Assembly: GCA_910576975.1 (NCBI GenBank)
Contig: CAJTJY010000004.1
Location: 62,001 to 126,000 of the forward strand
Origin: an uncultured Lachnospiraceae bacterium
GTDB lineage: Bacteria > Bacillota > Clostridia > Lachnospirales > Lachnospiraceae
Direction of reading: 5' to 3'
Length of the DNA: 64,000 nt
The notes below the pieces were generated by a model. It had not been told where the DNA came from and did no database searches. It saw nothing but the letters and a program-made list of their open reading frames with translations. Within the stretch, counting starts at the first letter, position 1. Every line of letters begins with the position of its first letter. Both the position numbers and the translations under genes were made by a program. Below are positions 43,337 through 51,286 of the stretch, piece by piece.

Positions 43337-44102
43337 ATGGACAGATAGCACATGGAATCCGGTTACTGGATGTTATCATAAATGCCCGTATTGTTACGCG
43401 CGGCAGATTGCGGAACGGTTCGGGGAATATGCACAGCTTGACGAAACAAATATAAATGCCATATATGGGCCGGATCATCGTGTCTGCATTGAAGTAGAAA
43501 ACAAGACCGGGAATCCATATCCGGAGAAATTCAGGCCGACACTTCATAGACACAAGCTGACAGAATACCAGAAAAAGAAAGGTCGAAATATTTTTGTGTG
43601 TTCGATGGCCGATCTTTTCGGTGCGTGGGTTCCGGATGAATGGATCGAATCTGTTTTTGCTGCATGTCTGGAAGCCCCGCAGCACAATTATATTTTCCTT
43701 ACCAAAAATCCGGCGCGTTATATCCAGCTGGCAAAAGCGGGGAAATTGCCACAGCATAATAATTTCTGGTACGGATCAAGCGTAACGGGGCCGCATGATA
43801 AATATTCCTGGTTTGATGAAAAATATCACTGGTTTTTATCCGTGGAGCCTTTACTTGAAAACCTGGGAGAAATGAGCGAAACATCCCTGAAGCCGGAATG
43901 GATCATCATAGGAGCGGAAACCGGACGCCGGGCCGGGAAAGTGGTTCCGGCGCTGGAATGGATTGAAAGCATTGTGAATCAGTGCAGAAAATATAAAATT
44001 CCTGTATTCATGAAGGACAGCCTGGCCGACATATGGCCGCATGATCTGATTTGCGAATATCCGGAGGGGTTGCGGAAGGGGGAAGAAAAAGATGGAAAAT
44101 GA
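43317..44102 (+). CDS. DUF5131 / phage Gp37-Gp68 family protein
   Basis: This 261-residue protein starts IEWTDSTWNPVTGCYHKCPY, with the three-Cys motif CYHKCPYC that looks like a radical-SAM iron-sulfur site, and has VCSMADLFGAWVPDEWI, YIFLTKNPARY and ESIVNQCRKYKIPVFMKDSL later. DUF5131 proteins are widespread in phages and mobile elements, and their chemistry is not established. ATG 43317 follows AAAGAGG and gives the family's conserved beginning. No TcmP partner was found nearby. Confidence 0.88.
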   Translation: MEKTKIEWTDSTWNPVTGCYHKCPYCYARQIAERFGEYAQLDETNINAIYGPDHRVCIEVENKTGNPYPEKFRPTLHRHKLTEYQKKKGRNIFVCSMADLFGAWVPDEWIESVFAACLEAPQHNYIFLTKNPARYIQLAKAGKLPQHNNFWYGSSVTGPHDKYSWFDEKYHWFLSVEPLLENLGEMSETSLKPEWIIIGAETGRRAGKVVPALEWIESIVNQCRKYKIPVFMKDSLADIWPHDLICEYPEGLRKGEEKDGK

Positions 44103-44442
44103 ATCATGGGGCGACAATTCAGCATTTGACATTGTTTCTGACATTCTGAAAATGAAAGCAAACACGCATATTCAACAGTTTTTCGCTATGAATAAGGCGA
44201 CGAAAGAAAAAGTAACACATGGATCAAAGATTTATGATGATATTATGATAGAAAATAACGGTGTTCCTGACGATATTATAATTTCGTTTAATCCTTCGCC
44301 ATACGCAACGGGGAATCAGGAATTTATAAGCACTTTTCGCCTATCAGAGAAAAAACTTCCGGAGATCAAGCCATATGAGGGAAATAGGAAACAGCGGAGA
44401 GAAGCAAAAAGGGAACAAAAAAGGAAGATGAAAAGAAAATGA
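44092..44442 (+). CDS. hypothetical phage protein with basic tail
   Basis: The 116-residue product has no known family. Its C-terminus is very basic (NRKQRREAKREQKRKMKRK), suggesting nucleic-acid binding or a nascent-chain tail. It overlaps DUF5131 by 11 bases and the next gene by four. Confidence 0.55.
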   Translation: MENESWGDNSAFDIVSDILKMKANTHIQQFFAMNKATKEKVTHGSKIYDDIMIENNGVPDDIIISFNPSPYATGNQEFISTFRLSEKKLPEIKPYEGNRKQRREAKREQKRKMKRK

Positions 44443-44645
44443 ATATTATTGACTATGAATGTTTAGCTTGCGCCAGCTTTTCAGGGTGCGGAACGGAGAT
44501 CGGAAAAGGTTCTGTAATGTGCGCAGTAAGGCGCACGCAGAACAGGCAGACAAAGGCAGAAATGCTTCAGAAAATGTATGATATAGCAAAAGCAACTACA
44601 ACGAAGGACGCTGATGTTCTGGAAATGCTGAATATTAAGAAATAA
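44439..44645 (+). CDS. small Cys-containing phage protein
   Basis: This 68-residue protein has C-x2-C, C and C residues in YECLACASFSGCGTEIGKGS and VMCAV, which may bind metal. The second half is helical. The ATG overlaps the preceding stop (ATGA). Confidence 0.55.
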   Translation: MNIIDYECLACASFSGCGTEIGKGSVMCAVRRTQNRQTKAEMLQKMYDIAKATTTKDADVLEMLNIKK

Positions 44646-44662
44646 AGCTACAAGGAGAAAAC

Positions 44663-44839
44663 ATGTATAATTATATTTTTCATCCAGCCGCATTTTCGGC
44701 GGATTGCAAAAAGATATATACAACGTCCGGAATGACAATAGAGTTTTCAGAACCATTCGATCTTGAAAGAATTTACAAAGAATTTCCAAAGTGCAGAGAT
44801 CTTCCTGTTATAGACAAAAAGGGGGAAGAGGTGCGATGA
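44663..44839 (+). CDS. small phage protein, 58 residues
   Basis: ATG 44663 lies behind AAGGAG with a clear 58-codon frame (MYNYIFHPAAFSADCKKIYT, TIEFSEPFDLERIYKEFPKC). It fills the gap before the ASCH gene and its stop overlaps that start as ATGA, which supports it being real. Confidence 0.65.
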   Translation: MYNYIFHPAAFSADCKKIYTTSGMTIEFSEPFDLERIYKEFPKCRDLPVIDKKGEEVR

Positions 44840-45144
44840 TATTGCCGATCAAGAAAAAATGGTTCGATATGATTCTTTCAGGGGAAAAGAAAGAGGAATA
44901 CAGAGAGATAAAGCCGTATTATAAAAGCCGGTTCCATACGGCCGGACTGATTGACAGATACGGGATTCCCACAATTTCCCGCACATGGATCACATTCCGG
45001 AATGGATATTCTGCAACTTCCCCGGCCATAGAAGCGGAATGTACGCTTGACATTAAGACAGGGCGCCAGGAGTGGGGCGCGGAGCCTGGAAAGGAATATT
45101 ATGTATTGCGGATTGAATCCGTTGTTGATTTGACAAAAAAATAA
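44836..45144 (+). CDS. ASCH/PUA-like domain protein
   Basis: This 102-residue protein has the ASCH signature: ILPIKKKWFDMILSGEKKEE followed by YREIKPYYKSRF, where the G-x-K-x-x-E-x-R pattern marks the RNA/nucleotide pocket. Phage ASCH proteins probably bind RNA or modified nucleosides. ATG 44836 follows GGGGGAAGAGG; the frame is open earlier through the 58-residue gene. Confidence 0.8.
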   Translation: MILPIKKKWFDMILSGEKKEEYREIKPYYKSRFHTAGLIDRYGIPTISRTWITFRNGYSATSPAIEAECTLDIKTGRQEWGAEPGKEYYVLRIESVVDLTKK

Positions 45145-45202
45145 TGGTAAAATAAAAAAAGCACGAAGCGCCGTTTCCAGCGCCCCGCACACAACCTTTA
45201 AT

Positions 45203-45228
45203 AATTATACCGCAACGCCGGTATAATT
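45203..45228. promoter_or_regulatory. 10-bp inverted repeat with TATAAT upstream of late regulator
   Basis: AATTATACCG and CGGTATAATT form a perfect 10-bp inverted repeat with a 6-base loop, 20 bases before the late regulator start. The right arm contains TATAAT (45222-45227). It is either an operator over a promoter or an mRNA hairpin. The 12-mer CCTTTAATAATT just before it is shared with 36216-36227. Confidence 0.5.
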
Positions 45229-45247
45229 GCAATGGAAAGCTGGAAAT

Positions 45248-45700
45248 ATGGCAAAACCGGGTAAAATAAGCAAGGAAAGGGATATTTTTAACGAAATTGA
45301 ACTAAAGATCATGCTGATAAACGAGCAGATCAAAAACCATCAACGATCAATCGAAAAGGCGAAGAAAATGTCCGGGTGGGCGCCGCCTTCTGGCCTGAAT
45401 GGGGTTGATTATTCCAGAGAGCCGGGAAACAGTGTACGCATATCGTTTGCGGAGGGCTTGCGGATGATCGAACAGGACACGGCGCGGATTAACCGCTTAA
45501 AAATGGAGCGATCGGAACTTCGCCAGAGCAAAAAACGGATAAAAAAGATACATGAAAGCCTGGACGGGAACGAAGAACAGGTTTATTATTTACGCGTTAT
45601 CCGTAAAATGACACAGGAAGAAGCAGCTGATGAAATGGGATTTTCTAAACGTCATTTTCAGCGGATCGAAGCTGGCATGAGGGATCAGGGGCTGATCTAA
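45248..45700 (+). CDS. ArpU/sigma-like late transcription regulator
   Basis: The 150-residue product ends in a sigma-70-region-4-like helix-turn-helix: EQVYYLRVIRKMTQEEAADE then MGFSKRHFQRIEAGM. The N-terminal 90 residues are helical. Such proteins sit between replication and packaging genes in Firmicutes phages and are thought to switch on late transcription. ATG 45248 is chosen over 45227. Direct repeats, a promoter and a leader terminator lie immediately downstream and are the likely targets. Confidence 0.75.
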   Translation: MAKPGKISKERDIFNEIELKIMLINEQIKNHQRSIEKAKKMSGWAPPSGLNGVDYSREPGNSVRISFAEGLRMIEQDTARINRLKMERSELRQSKKRIKKIHESLDGNEEQVYYLRVIRKMTQEEAADEMGFSKRHFQRIEAGMRDQGLI

Positions 45701-45747
45701 AAAGGTGAAATTTTTTCGTGTGAATTTTTTGTGAACTTTTTGTGAAC

Positions 45748-45781
45748 AAAATCCCGGAAAGCGTTGATTTTACGGGATTTT
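45748..45781 (+). terminator. terminator after the late regulator
   Basis: AAAATCCCG (45748-45756) pairs with CGGGATTTT (45773-45781), with a 16-base loop. It probably ends early-operon transcription. Before it, a GTGAAnTTTTT motif is repeated three times at about 11-15-base spacing (45705, 45720, 45731). Confidence 0.6.
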
Positions 45782-45793
45782 CTGAATTAACAA

Positions 45794-45838
45794 ATGTCGC
45801 CTTTTATGTCGCCTTTTATGTCGTTGAAATGTCGCCTT
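45794..45838 (+). repeat. 12-bp direct repeats upstream of late promoter
   Basis: ATGTCGCCTTTT occurs at 45794-45805 and 45806-45817, then ATGTCG at 45818-45823 and ATGTCGCCTT at 45829-45838. Three lie just before the -35 and one in the spacer. They look like activator-binding sites for the late regulator encoded just upstream. Confidence 0.6.
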
Positions 45839-45853
45839 CAGGTGTGTTATACT
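45824..45853 (+). promoter_or_regulatory. late promoter
   Basis: TTGAAA (45824-45829), an 18-base spacer and TATACT (45848-45853) form a promoter preceded by direct repeats and followed after about 30 bases by a terminator. Confidence 0.6.
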
Positions 45854-45884
45854 ATGTATAGTCAAAATTATATCAAAAGACAAG

Positions 45885-45910
45885 GCGCGGCCGGAGGGCG
45901 GCGCTTTTTT
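45885..45910 (+). terminator. leader terminator (possible antitermination site)
   Basis: An 8-bp GC stem with one mismatch (45885-45892 with 45897-45904, loop GGAG) is followed by six T residues. It would stop transcripts from the late promoter after about 50 bases, before the late operon, as in lambda pR'-tR'. Antitermination would then be needed for late genes. Confidence 0.65.
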
Positions 45911-45936
45911 CGTGCCGTGAAAAGGGGGTGTTTTTC

Positions 45937-46500
45937 TTGAATACGGTGGAGCCGATCCGGGATATGGATGTTGTGCTGGATGTGGCCGATTATTTAAGGG
46001 CCAGGAACGAGCGCGATTATGTACTTTTTATGTTCGGGATTTATACGGGGCTTCGGATTTCTGACATTTTAAAATTCCGCGTCCGGGATGTAAAGGACAA
46101 AGACGCCGTATATATACGGGAGAAAAAAACGGGCAAAGAAAAACGGTTCCCCATAAATGCAGAACTGAAACCAATTATCGAAAATTATATATACGGGAAA
46201 AAGGATTTTGAATATCTGTTTAAATCCCCGCATTTTCCAAACAAGGCAATCAGCCGCCAACAGGCTTATAATATCCTAGCTGACGCTGGGGCGGCGTTTG
46301 GTATCAGCAGCATAGGCACTCACACACTACGAAAGACATTCGGCTATCATATGTACCAACAGACACATGACGCCGTAACCATAAAGGAAATACTGAATCA
46401 TTCTGATATATCCGTGACATTGCGGTATATCGGTATCAACCAGGACAATAAAGACAAGGCTATCAAGGGCCTGTCATTCAGGAAGAGGGGCCACACATAG
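45937..46500 (+). CDS. compact tyrosine recombinase
   Basis: This 187-residue protein holds only the catalytic domain of the XerC/D-lambda Int family: TGLRISDILKFRVRD (Arg I), a Lys in EKKTGKEKR, HTLRKTFGYHMY (H-x-x-R), NHSDISVTLRYIG (His and nucleophile Tyr). The N-terminal core-binding SAM-like domain is missing. TTG 45937 lies seven bases behind AAAGGGGG. It stands apart from the serine integrase, at the head of the late region, so it more likely resolves multimers or acts in late DNA processing than in integration. Confidence 0.85.
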   Translation: MNTVEPIRDMDVVLDVADYLRARNERDYVLFMFGIYTGLRISDILKFRVRDVKDKDAVYIREKKTGKEKRFPINAELKPIIENYIYGKKDFEYLFKSPHFPNKAISRQQAYNILADAGAAFGISSIGTHTLRKTFGYHMYQQTHDAVTIKEILNHSDISVTLRYIGINQDNKDKAIKGLSFRKRGHT

Positions 46501-46510
46501 GCCCCTTTAT
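46486..46510 (+). terminator. terminator overlapping recombinase stop codon
   Basis: AGGGGCC (46486-46492), loop ACACATA and GGCCCCT (46500-46506) form a 7-bp stem followed by TTATT. The stop codon lies at the loop/stem junction. Confidence 0.65.
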
Positions 46511-46846
46511 TGCGCCCTGTTATCAGCCTGATAATGGGAAGCCCTTACTGCCCTATGCCTTGCACTTGACACATTGAGTATGTGACAAATGATGTATGCA
46601 TCTTTTGCCCGCGCTTTAATGAAAGAAAAAGAGTGCAAAGCACTTGACAGAATAACAAGATATGTCAAGTAAGTGGAGGGGCGACGACGACGGGCCGGGC
46701 GCCGGAAAAAATCGCCAGGACAAAATAGGTTCTTCTGACGGGCCAAAAATTGTTGCGGGTCTGCGAAGCCCAAAACTTGGCTAGATTTTGAAAAATAAAA
46801 ATGAAAGTTGCCGTTTCCGGTTTGGGGCCAGAAAGGGGGTGAGGGC
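46507..46846. other. non-coding gap upstream of terminase, candidate cos region
   Basis: These 340 bases hold no gene. GCACTTGACA occurs twice (46562-46571, 46640-46649), and each copy is part of an inverted repeat: TTGACACAT/ATGTGACAA with one mismatch (46566-46588), and CTTGACA/TGTCAAG perfect (46643-46669). A GC-rich stretch with GACGACGACGGGCCGGGCGC follows at about 46682. In lambda-type phages cos and its terminase-binding repeats lie exactly here, so this is the best candidate for cosB/cosN. Confidence 0.45.
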
Positions 46847-47422
46847 ATGGCAAAGACTGAAACGGATTCCGCGAAGGTGACGAACATTGACAGCATAACC
46901 GTATCGGCGGCCGTGCTGGGCGATCTTTTCGGAGTGACCGACAGGCGGATCCGGCAGATGGCGGAAGAAGGGATTGTCGCCAGGGCCGCAAAGGGCCGCT
47001 ATAAGCTGGTGGAATCCATAAAGAATTATTTGCTTACGCTGAAACTGGCGGCGGAGGGCGTCGGCGTGGAACTGGCAGACGGTGAAATCAATTTCGACGA
47101 AGAAAAAGCGCTGCATGAGAGAGTAAAGCGCCACATTTCGGAATTGAAATTGCAGATCATGAAAGGGGAATTGCACAAGGCGGAGGACGTGGAAATCGTT
47201 ATGATGGATATGTTAGTCGCCTTTAAAACAAAAATTATGGGGATTCCCTCAAAAGTGGCGCCGATTCTGGAAAACCGTGACGCCGCTTTTATCAAAGACC
47301 GTCTGACAAAAGAGGTTATAGAAGCGCTGAATGAATTAAAAGATTATGATCCGAAGGCGTTTTATAGTGATGAATATGTGGAGGAAAACGAAGGCGAATA
47401 TGAGGAAGAAAGTAAAGATTGA
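46847..47422 (+). CDS. terminase small subunit (Nu1-like)
   Basis: This 191-residue protein begins with a winged/HTH DNA-binding part (TVSAAVLGDLFGVTDRRIRQ, MAEEGIVARAAKGRY), followed by a long helix and acidic end. It should recognise the packaging site and recruit the large subunit, which overlaps its end by 23 bases. GGGGGTGAGG precedes ATG 46847. Confidence 0.82.
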   Translation: MAKTETDSAKVTNIDSITVSAAVLGDLFGVTDRRIRQMAEEGIVARAAKGRYKLVESIKNYLLTLKLAAEGVGVELADGEINFDEEKALHERVKRHISELKLQIMKGELHKAEDVEIVMMDMLVAFKTKIMGIPSKVAPILENRDAAFIKDRLTKEVIEALNELKDYDPKAFYSDEYVEENEGEYEEESKD

Positions 47423-49328
47423 ACAGTCGCCGCTTGTGAATCCTGACACGGTTATCCTGAAAACACGCCACAAAGATCGCGGCGTTGAATTTAAGACGCT
47501 GAAGCTATTCCGGGATCTTGCAAAAGCAGTAAGCCCGCCGCCCGTACTGACGGTTAGCCAGTGGGCAGATCGTTACCGGAGGTTATCGCCGGAAAGCGCG
47601 GCGGAGCCTGGACAGTGGAACACAGACCGGGCGCCGTATCAACGGGAAATTATGGATTGTGTCAATGATCCGCTTGTGGAACATGTCGTGATCATGAGCA
47701 GCGCACAAGTCGGAAAAACAGAATTGATTTTGAATATCATCGGATATTACATAGATTACGATCCGGCGCCTATGCTGGTAGTACAGCCGACACTTAAACC
47801 GATGGCGGAAGATTTTTCAAAGGATAGGCTGGCGCCGATGATCCGCGACACGCCGACGATTTCCGGGAAAGTGCATGATGTAAAATCCAGAAATTCCGGG
47901 AATACGATTTTACACAAGACGTTCCCCGGTGGACACGTGACGATCGCCGGTGCAAATTCCGCTTCAAGCCTGGCTTCGCGTCCGGTTCGGATCGTCCTGA
48001 TGGATGAAACGGATCGTTATCCGGCCAGCGCCGGAACCGAAGGAAATCCGATCAAGCTGGCAGAGAAACGAACAACGGCCTTCTGGAATAAAAAGAAAAT
48101 CAAAGTTTCCACGCCGACAATAAAGGGATCCAGCCAGATAGAAAAGGAATATCAATCCGGAACAATGGAAGAATGGTGCGTTCCGTGTCCATGTTGCGGG
48201 AAATATCAGCCCTACGAATGGGGGCGGGTTCATTTTTCTGATGTAACAATGGAATGTAAATATTGCGGTGAACACATTTCGGAATTTGACTGGAAACAGG
48301 GCGAAGGGAAATGGATTGCAGCACATCCGGAACGGCGCCGGAAACGGTCGTTTCATTTAAACGAACTAGCTTCGCCGTGGACGCATTGGGATTCCATTAT
48401 CGCGGAATGGAAAGAAGCGCAAAAAGAGTATAAAGAGAATGGCGACGTGGAAAAGCTGAAAACCTTTATAAATACTGTGCTGGGGGAAACCTGGGAGCCA
48501 CGCGGAAAGGGCGCGGATGATGATTCACTTCTTGCGCGGCGGGAACGGTACGAAGCAGAGATTCCGGAGGGCGTCCTTCTTTTAACGGCCTCCGTCGATG
48601 TTCAGGACGATCGCTTCGAAATTGAGGTTTGCGGCTGGGGCCGCGGGTTTGAATCCTGGGGCGTCAAATATGAAAAGTTATACGGGGATCTGGACAAAGA
48701 AGAAACCTGGGATCGCCTGGAATTATGGCTTGACCGGGAATTTTATTTCGCGTCCGGATCTTCTCTTTTAATCGCCCGTACTTGCATAGACACGGGCGGC
48801 CACAAAACGACGGAATGTTATAAGTGGCTGAAAAAGATGGAAAAAAAGGGAAAGCGTATCAGCGGAATAAAGGGCTTCGGCCGGGAAAGCCAGGGAATCC
48901 CGCTAATACATAAGCTATCAACAAACAATGAATATAACGTGAAAGTGTTTATTCTTGGCGTTGACAGCGGAAAAGAAATTGTTGTTTCCAGGCTTTCCAC
49001 GGTTGACGAAGGGCCGGGGTATTGCCATTTCCCGATCAACGCTGACCGCGGATATAGCGAAACCGTCATAAAGGGCCTGAACAGTGAACAGAGGGTAACA
49101 GAAGTTAAGGACGGCCGCGCGATCGTAAAGTGGAAAAAGAAATCCGGAACGCGTAATGAACCGCTTGATCTTCGTGTCTACAATACGGCAGCAGTTGAAA
49201 TATTGCGCCCTGATTGGGATATTCTGGAAAAGAAAGTAAAAGCCGGTATAAATTACATGAAAAAGACGCCAGGAAAAGCAAAGAAAAAGCGGCGGACTGG
49301 CACAGTAAGCCGGGGCGTTGAATTGTAG
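47400..49328 (+). CDS. terL: terminase large subunit, GpA family
   Basis: This 642-residue protein matches lambda GpA-type terminases: the N-terminal AVSPPPVLTVSQWADRYRRL, PYQREIMDCVNDPLVEHVVI, Walker A-like SSAQVGKTE, Walker B IVLMDETDRYP, Zn-ribbon CPCCGKYQPYEW ... CKYCG and a nuclease domain with SVDVQDDRFEIEVCGWG. It cuts and packages concatemeric DNA with ATP. ATG 47400 is chosen from GAAGGCG. Full family length. Confidence 0.93.
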   Translation: MRKKVKIEQSPLVNPDTVILKTRHKDRGVEFKTLKLFRDLAKAVSPPPVLTVSQWADRYRRLSPESAAEPGQWNTDRAPYQREIMDCVNDPLVEHVVIMSSAQVGKTELILNIIGYYIDYDPAPMLVVQPTLKPMAEDFSKDRLAPMIRDTPTISGKVHDVKSRNSGNTILHKTFPGGHVTIAGANSASSLASRPVRIVLMDETDRYPASAGTEGNPIKLAEKRTTAFWNKKKIKVSTPTIKGSSQIEKEYQSGTMEEWCVPCPCCGKYQPYEWGRVHFSDVTMECKYCGEHISEFDWKQGEGKWIAAHPERRRKRSFHLNELASPWTHWDSIIAEWKEAQKEYKENGDVEKLKTFINTVLGETWEPRGKGADDDSLLARRERYEAEIPEGVLLLTASVDVQDDRFEIEVCGWGRGFESWGVKYEKLYGDLDKEETWDRLELWLDREFYFASGSSLLIARTCIDTGGHKTTECYKWLKKMEKKGKRISGIKGFGRESQGIPLIHKLSTNNEYNVKVFILGVDSGKEIVVSRLSTVDEGPGYCHFPINADRGYSETVIKGLNSEQRVTEVKDGRAIVKWKKKSGTRNEPLDLRVYNTAAVEILRPDWDILEKKVKAGINYMKKTPGKAKKKRRTGTVSRGVEL

Positions 49329-49340
49329 GAAGGTGGAAAT

Positions 49341-49580
49341 ATGTTGACAAGATTACAGAAGGAACGCCTGGAACGGTACAAAAAGCGGCTTGAAATGTAC
49401 TACGAAGCCGAAGAAGCCGTATTACTGAACCAGGAATACACGATCGGAACAAAGAGCCTGAAACGGGCCGATCTGTCTACCATACGGGCGGCGATCAAAG
49501 ACCTGGAAGGACAGATCACAACGCTGGAATCAAGCGGCGGGAAAAATAAGGCTTTCCGCTTCCTTCCGCGCGATATTTAA
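49341..49580 (+). CDS. gpW/DUF6148-like head completion protein
   Basis: This 79-residue helical protein (RLQKERLERYKKRLEMYYEA then LSTIRAAIKDLEGQITTL) sits between terminase and portal, the place of lambda gpW, and resembles DUF6148. It probably plugs the filled head. AGGAAGGTGG precedes ATG. Confidence 0.7.
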   Translation: MLTRLQKERLERYKKRLEMYYEAEEAVLLNQEYTIGTKSLKRADLSTIRAAIKDLEGQITTLESSGGKNKAFRFLPRDI

Positions 49581-49591
49581 GGCGGTGAAAC

Positions 49592-51286
49592 ATGAATATT
49601 TTAGATAAAGCCATAGAAAAGATAAGCCCGCAGAAGGCATTACAACGCGAATCGGCCCGCTGGAAGCTGCAAACAATGAGGGCTTTTCAAAATTCCGGAT
49701 ATGATGAATCAGGGGCGGCCAGGAATAAAAATTCAATGCGGGGCTGGCTGGCGTCCAGCAAAACGCCACAGGAAGATATTGATAAAAATATACCGGTATT
49801 GCGGCAGAGATCCCGCAGCTTGTTTATGTCGGCGCCCCTGGCAGTATCGGCCATAAAAACAAACCGGACAAATATTGTCGGTGAGGGGTTGCGCCTGAAA
49901 AGTACAATAGACGCGGATCTTCTTGGCATGACGATGGATGAAGCGGCCGCCTGGCAGCGGGCCGCGGAACGTGAATTTGAATTGTGGGCGAAATCAAAGT
50001 TTTGCGATTCTACACGGGTAAATAATTTTTATGAGATTCAACAGGTGGCGTGTATGTCCTGGCTGATGAACGGCGACGCTTGTGTACTTCTGGAATATGA
50101 ACGGCCCACAAGGGCGCTTCCGTATGGCTTGCGGGTACATTTAATAGAATCGGATCGCGTTTCCACGCCACACAGTACCGGGAACAATGTCTATTTATAC
50201 GCCACGGATCCGGACACGAAAAACCGGATTTTCAACGGCGTTGAGGTAGACAGTAATAACCGGGTTGTGGCCTATCACATATGTTCTACATACCCAAACA
50301 GCAACCTTTACACGCGGAAAGAGTGGAAAAGGGTTAAGGCGTTCGGGGATAAAACCGGAACGCCTAATGTCCTGATGATTTACGAAACAGAGAGGGCGGA
50401 ACAATATAGGGGCGTGCCATACCTGGCGCCCGTCATTGAATCATTAAAGCAGCTGACAAGATACAGCGAAGCGGAAGTAATGGCGGCCGTTATCAACGGA
50501 TTTTTTACCGTGTTCATAACGTCTGAAAAAGGAACGTCGGAAATGGGCTTTACTGGCGTTGTGGATGAAGAGGATCAAGTTTCCGATGATGATGTAAATT
50601 ATGAGATAGGCCCCGGAATGGTCAACATGCTGGGGCCGGGTGAGGGCGTGGAGATTGCAGACGCGAAAAGGCCGTCAAGCAATTTTGACGCTTTTACAAC
50701 GTCGCTTGCAAAATATATCGGCGCCGCACTGGAAATACCGGTTGAACTTCTCATAAAAAGTTTTTCGGCTAGTTATTCCGGTTCCCGCGCTGCATTGCTG
50801 GAAGCCTGGAAAGCGTTCCGGATGAAAAGATCATGGATGGCGGCTGACTTTTGCCAGCCGGTATATGAAATATTCCTGACGGAAGCGATCGCAAGCGGGC
50901 GCCTGAAGGCGCCGGGGTTCTTTTTGGATCCCCTGATCCGTGCTGCATATTGCGGCGCACAGTGGAACGGGCCAGCGCAAGGCATGATTGATCCGGTGAA
51001 AGAGGTAAACGCAGCAGAAAAGCGGATCAATATTGGCTTATCCACGCGGCAGCGGGAAACCATAGAAATGACTGGCGGTGATTTTGATAGCAACGTCGCA
51101 CAGCTGGCGCGTGAAAAACAGCTGATGGAAGCGGCCGGAATCGCTTCTTCAGGGGTACAAAAGCAGCCAGAAAGCAAAAAACCGGAGGAAATCGAAAAAG
51201 AAAGCGAGGAAGAAACCGATGAAACGAAAACCGATGATAACAAATCAGCCGACAGCGGCGGGAAATCAGAAACCGAAAACGGCTAA
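49592..51286 (+). CDS. phage portal protein, lambda family
   Basis: This 564-residue protein fits lambda gpB: SGYDESGAARNKNSMRGWLA, FMSAPLAVSAIKTNRTNIVG, AWQRAAEREFELWA, HICSTYPNS, PVIESLKQLTRYSEAEVMAA and FSASYSGSRAALLEAWKAFR. It forms the dodecameric DNA gate of the head. The acidic C-terminal tail is translated over the start of the protease gene (68-base overlap). Confidence 0.93.
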   Translation: MNILDKAIEKISPQKALQRESARWKLQTMRAFQNSGYDESGAARNKNSMRGWLASSKTPQEDIDKNIPVLRQRSRSLFMSAPLAVSAIKTNRTNIVGEGLRLKSTIDADLLGMTMDEAAAWQRAAEREFELWAKSKFCDSTRVNNFYEIQQVACMSWLMNGDACVLLEYERPTRALPYGLRVHLIESDRVSTPHSTGNNVYLYATDPDTKNRIFNGVEVDSNNRVVAYHICSTYPNSNLYTRKEWKRVKAFGDKTGTPNVLMIYETERAEQYRGVPYLAPVIESLKQLTRYSEAEVMAAVINGFFTVFITSEKGTSEMGFTGVVDEEDQVSDDDVNYEIGPGMVNMLGPGEGVEIADAKRPSSNFDAFTTSLAKYIGAALEIPVELLIKSFSASYSGSRAALLEAWKAFRMKRSWMAADFCQPVYEIFLTEAIASGRLKAPGFFLDPLIRAAYCGAQWNGPAQGMIDPVKEVNAAEKRINIGLSTRQRETIEMTGGDFDSNVAQLAREKQLMEAAGIASSGVQKQPESKKPEEIEKESEEETDETKTDDNKSADSGGKSETENG

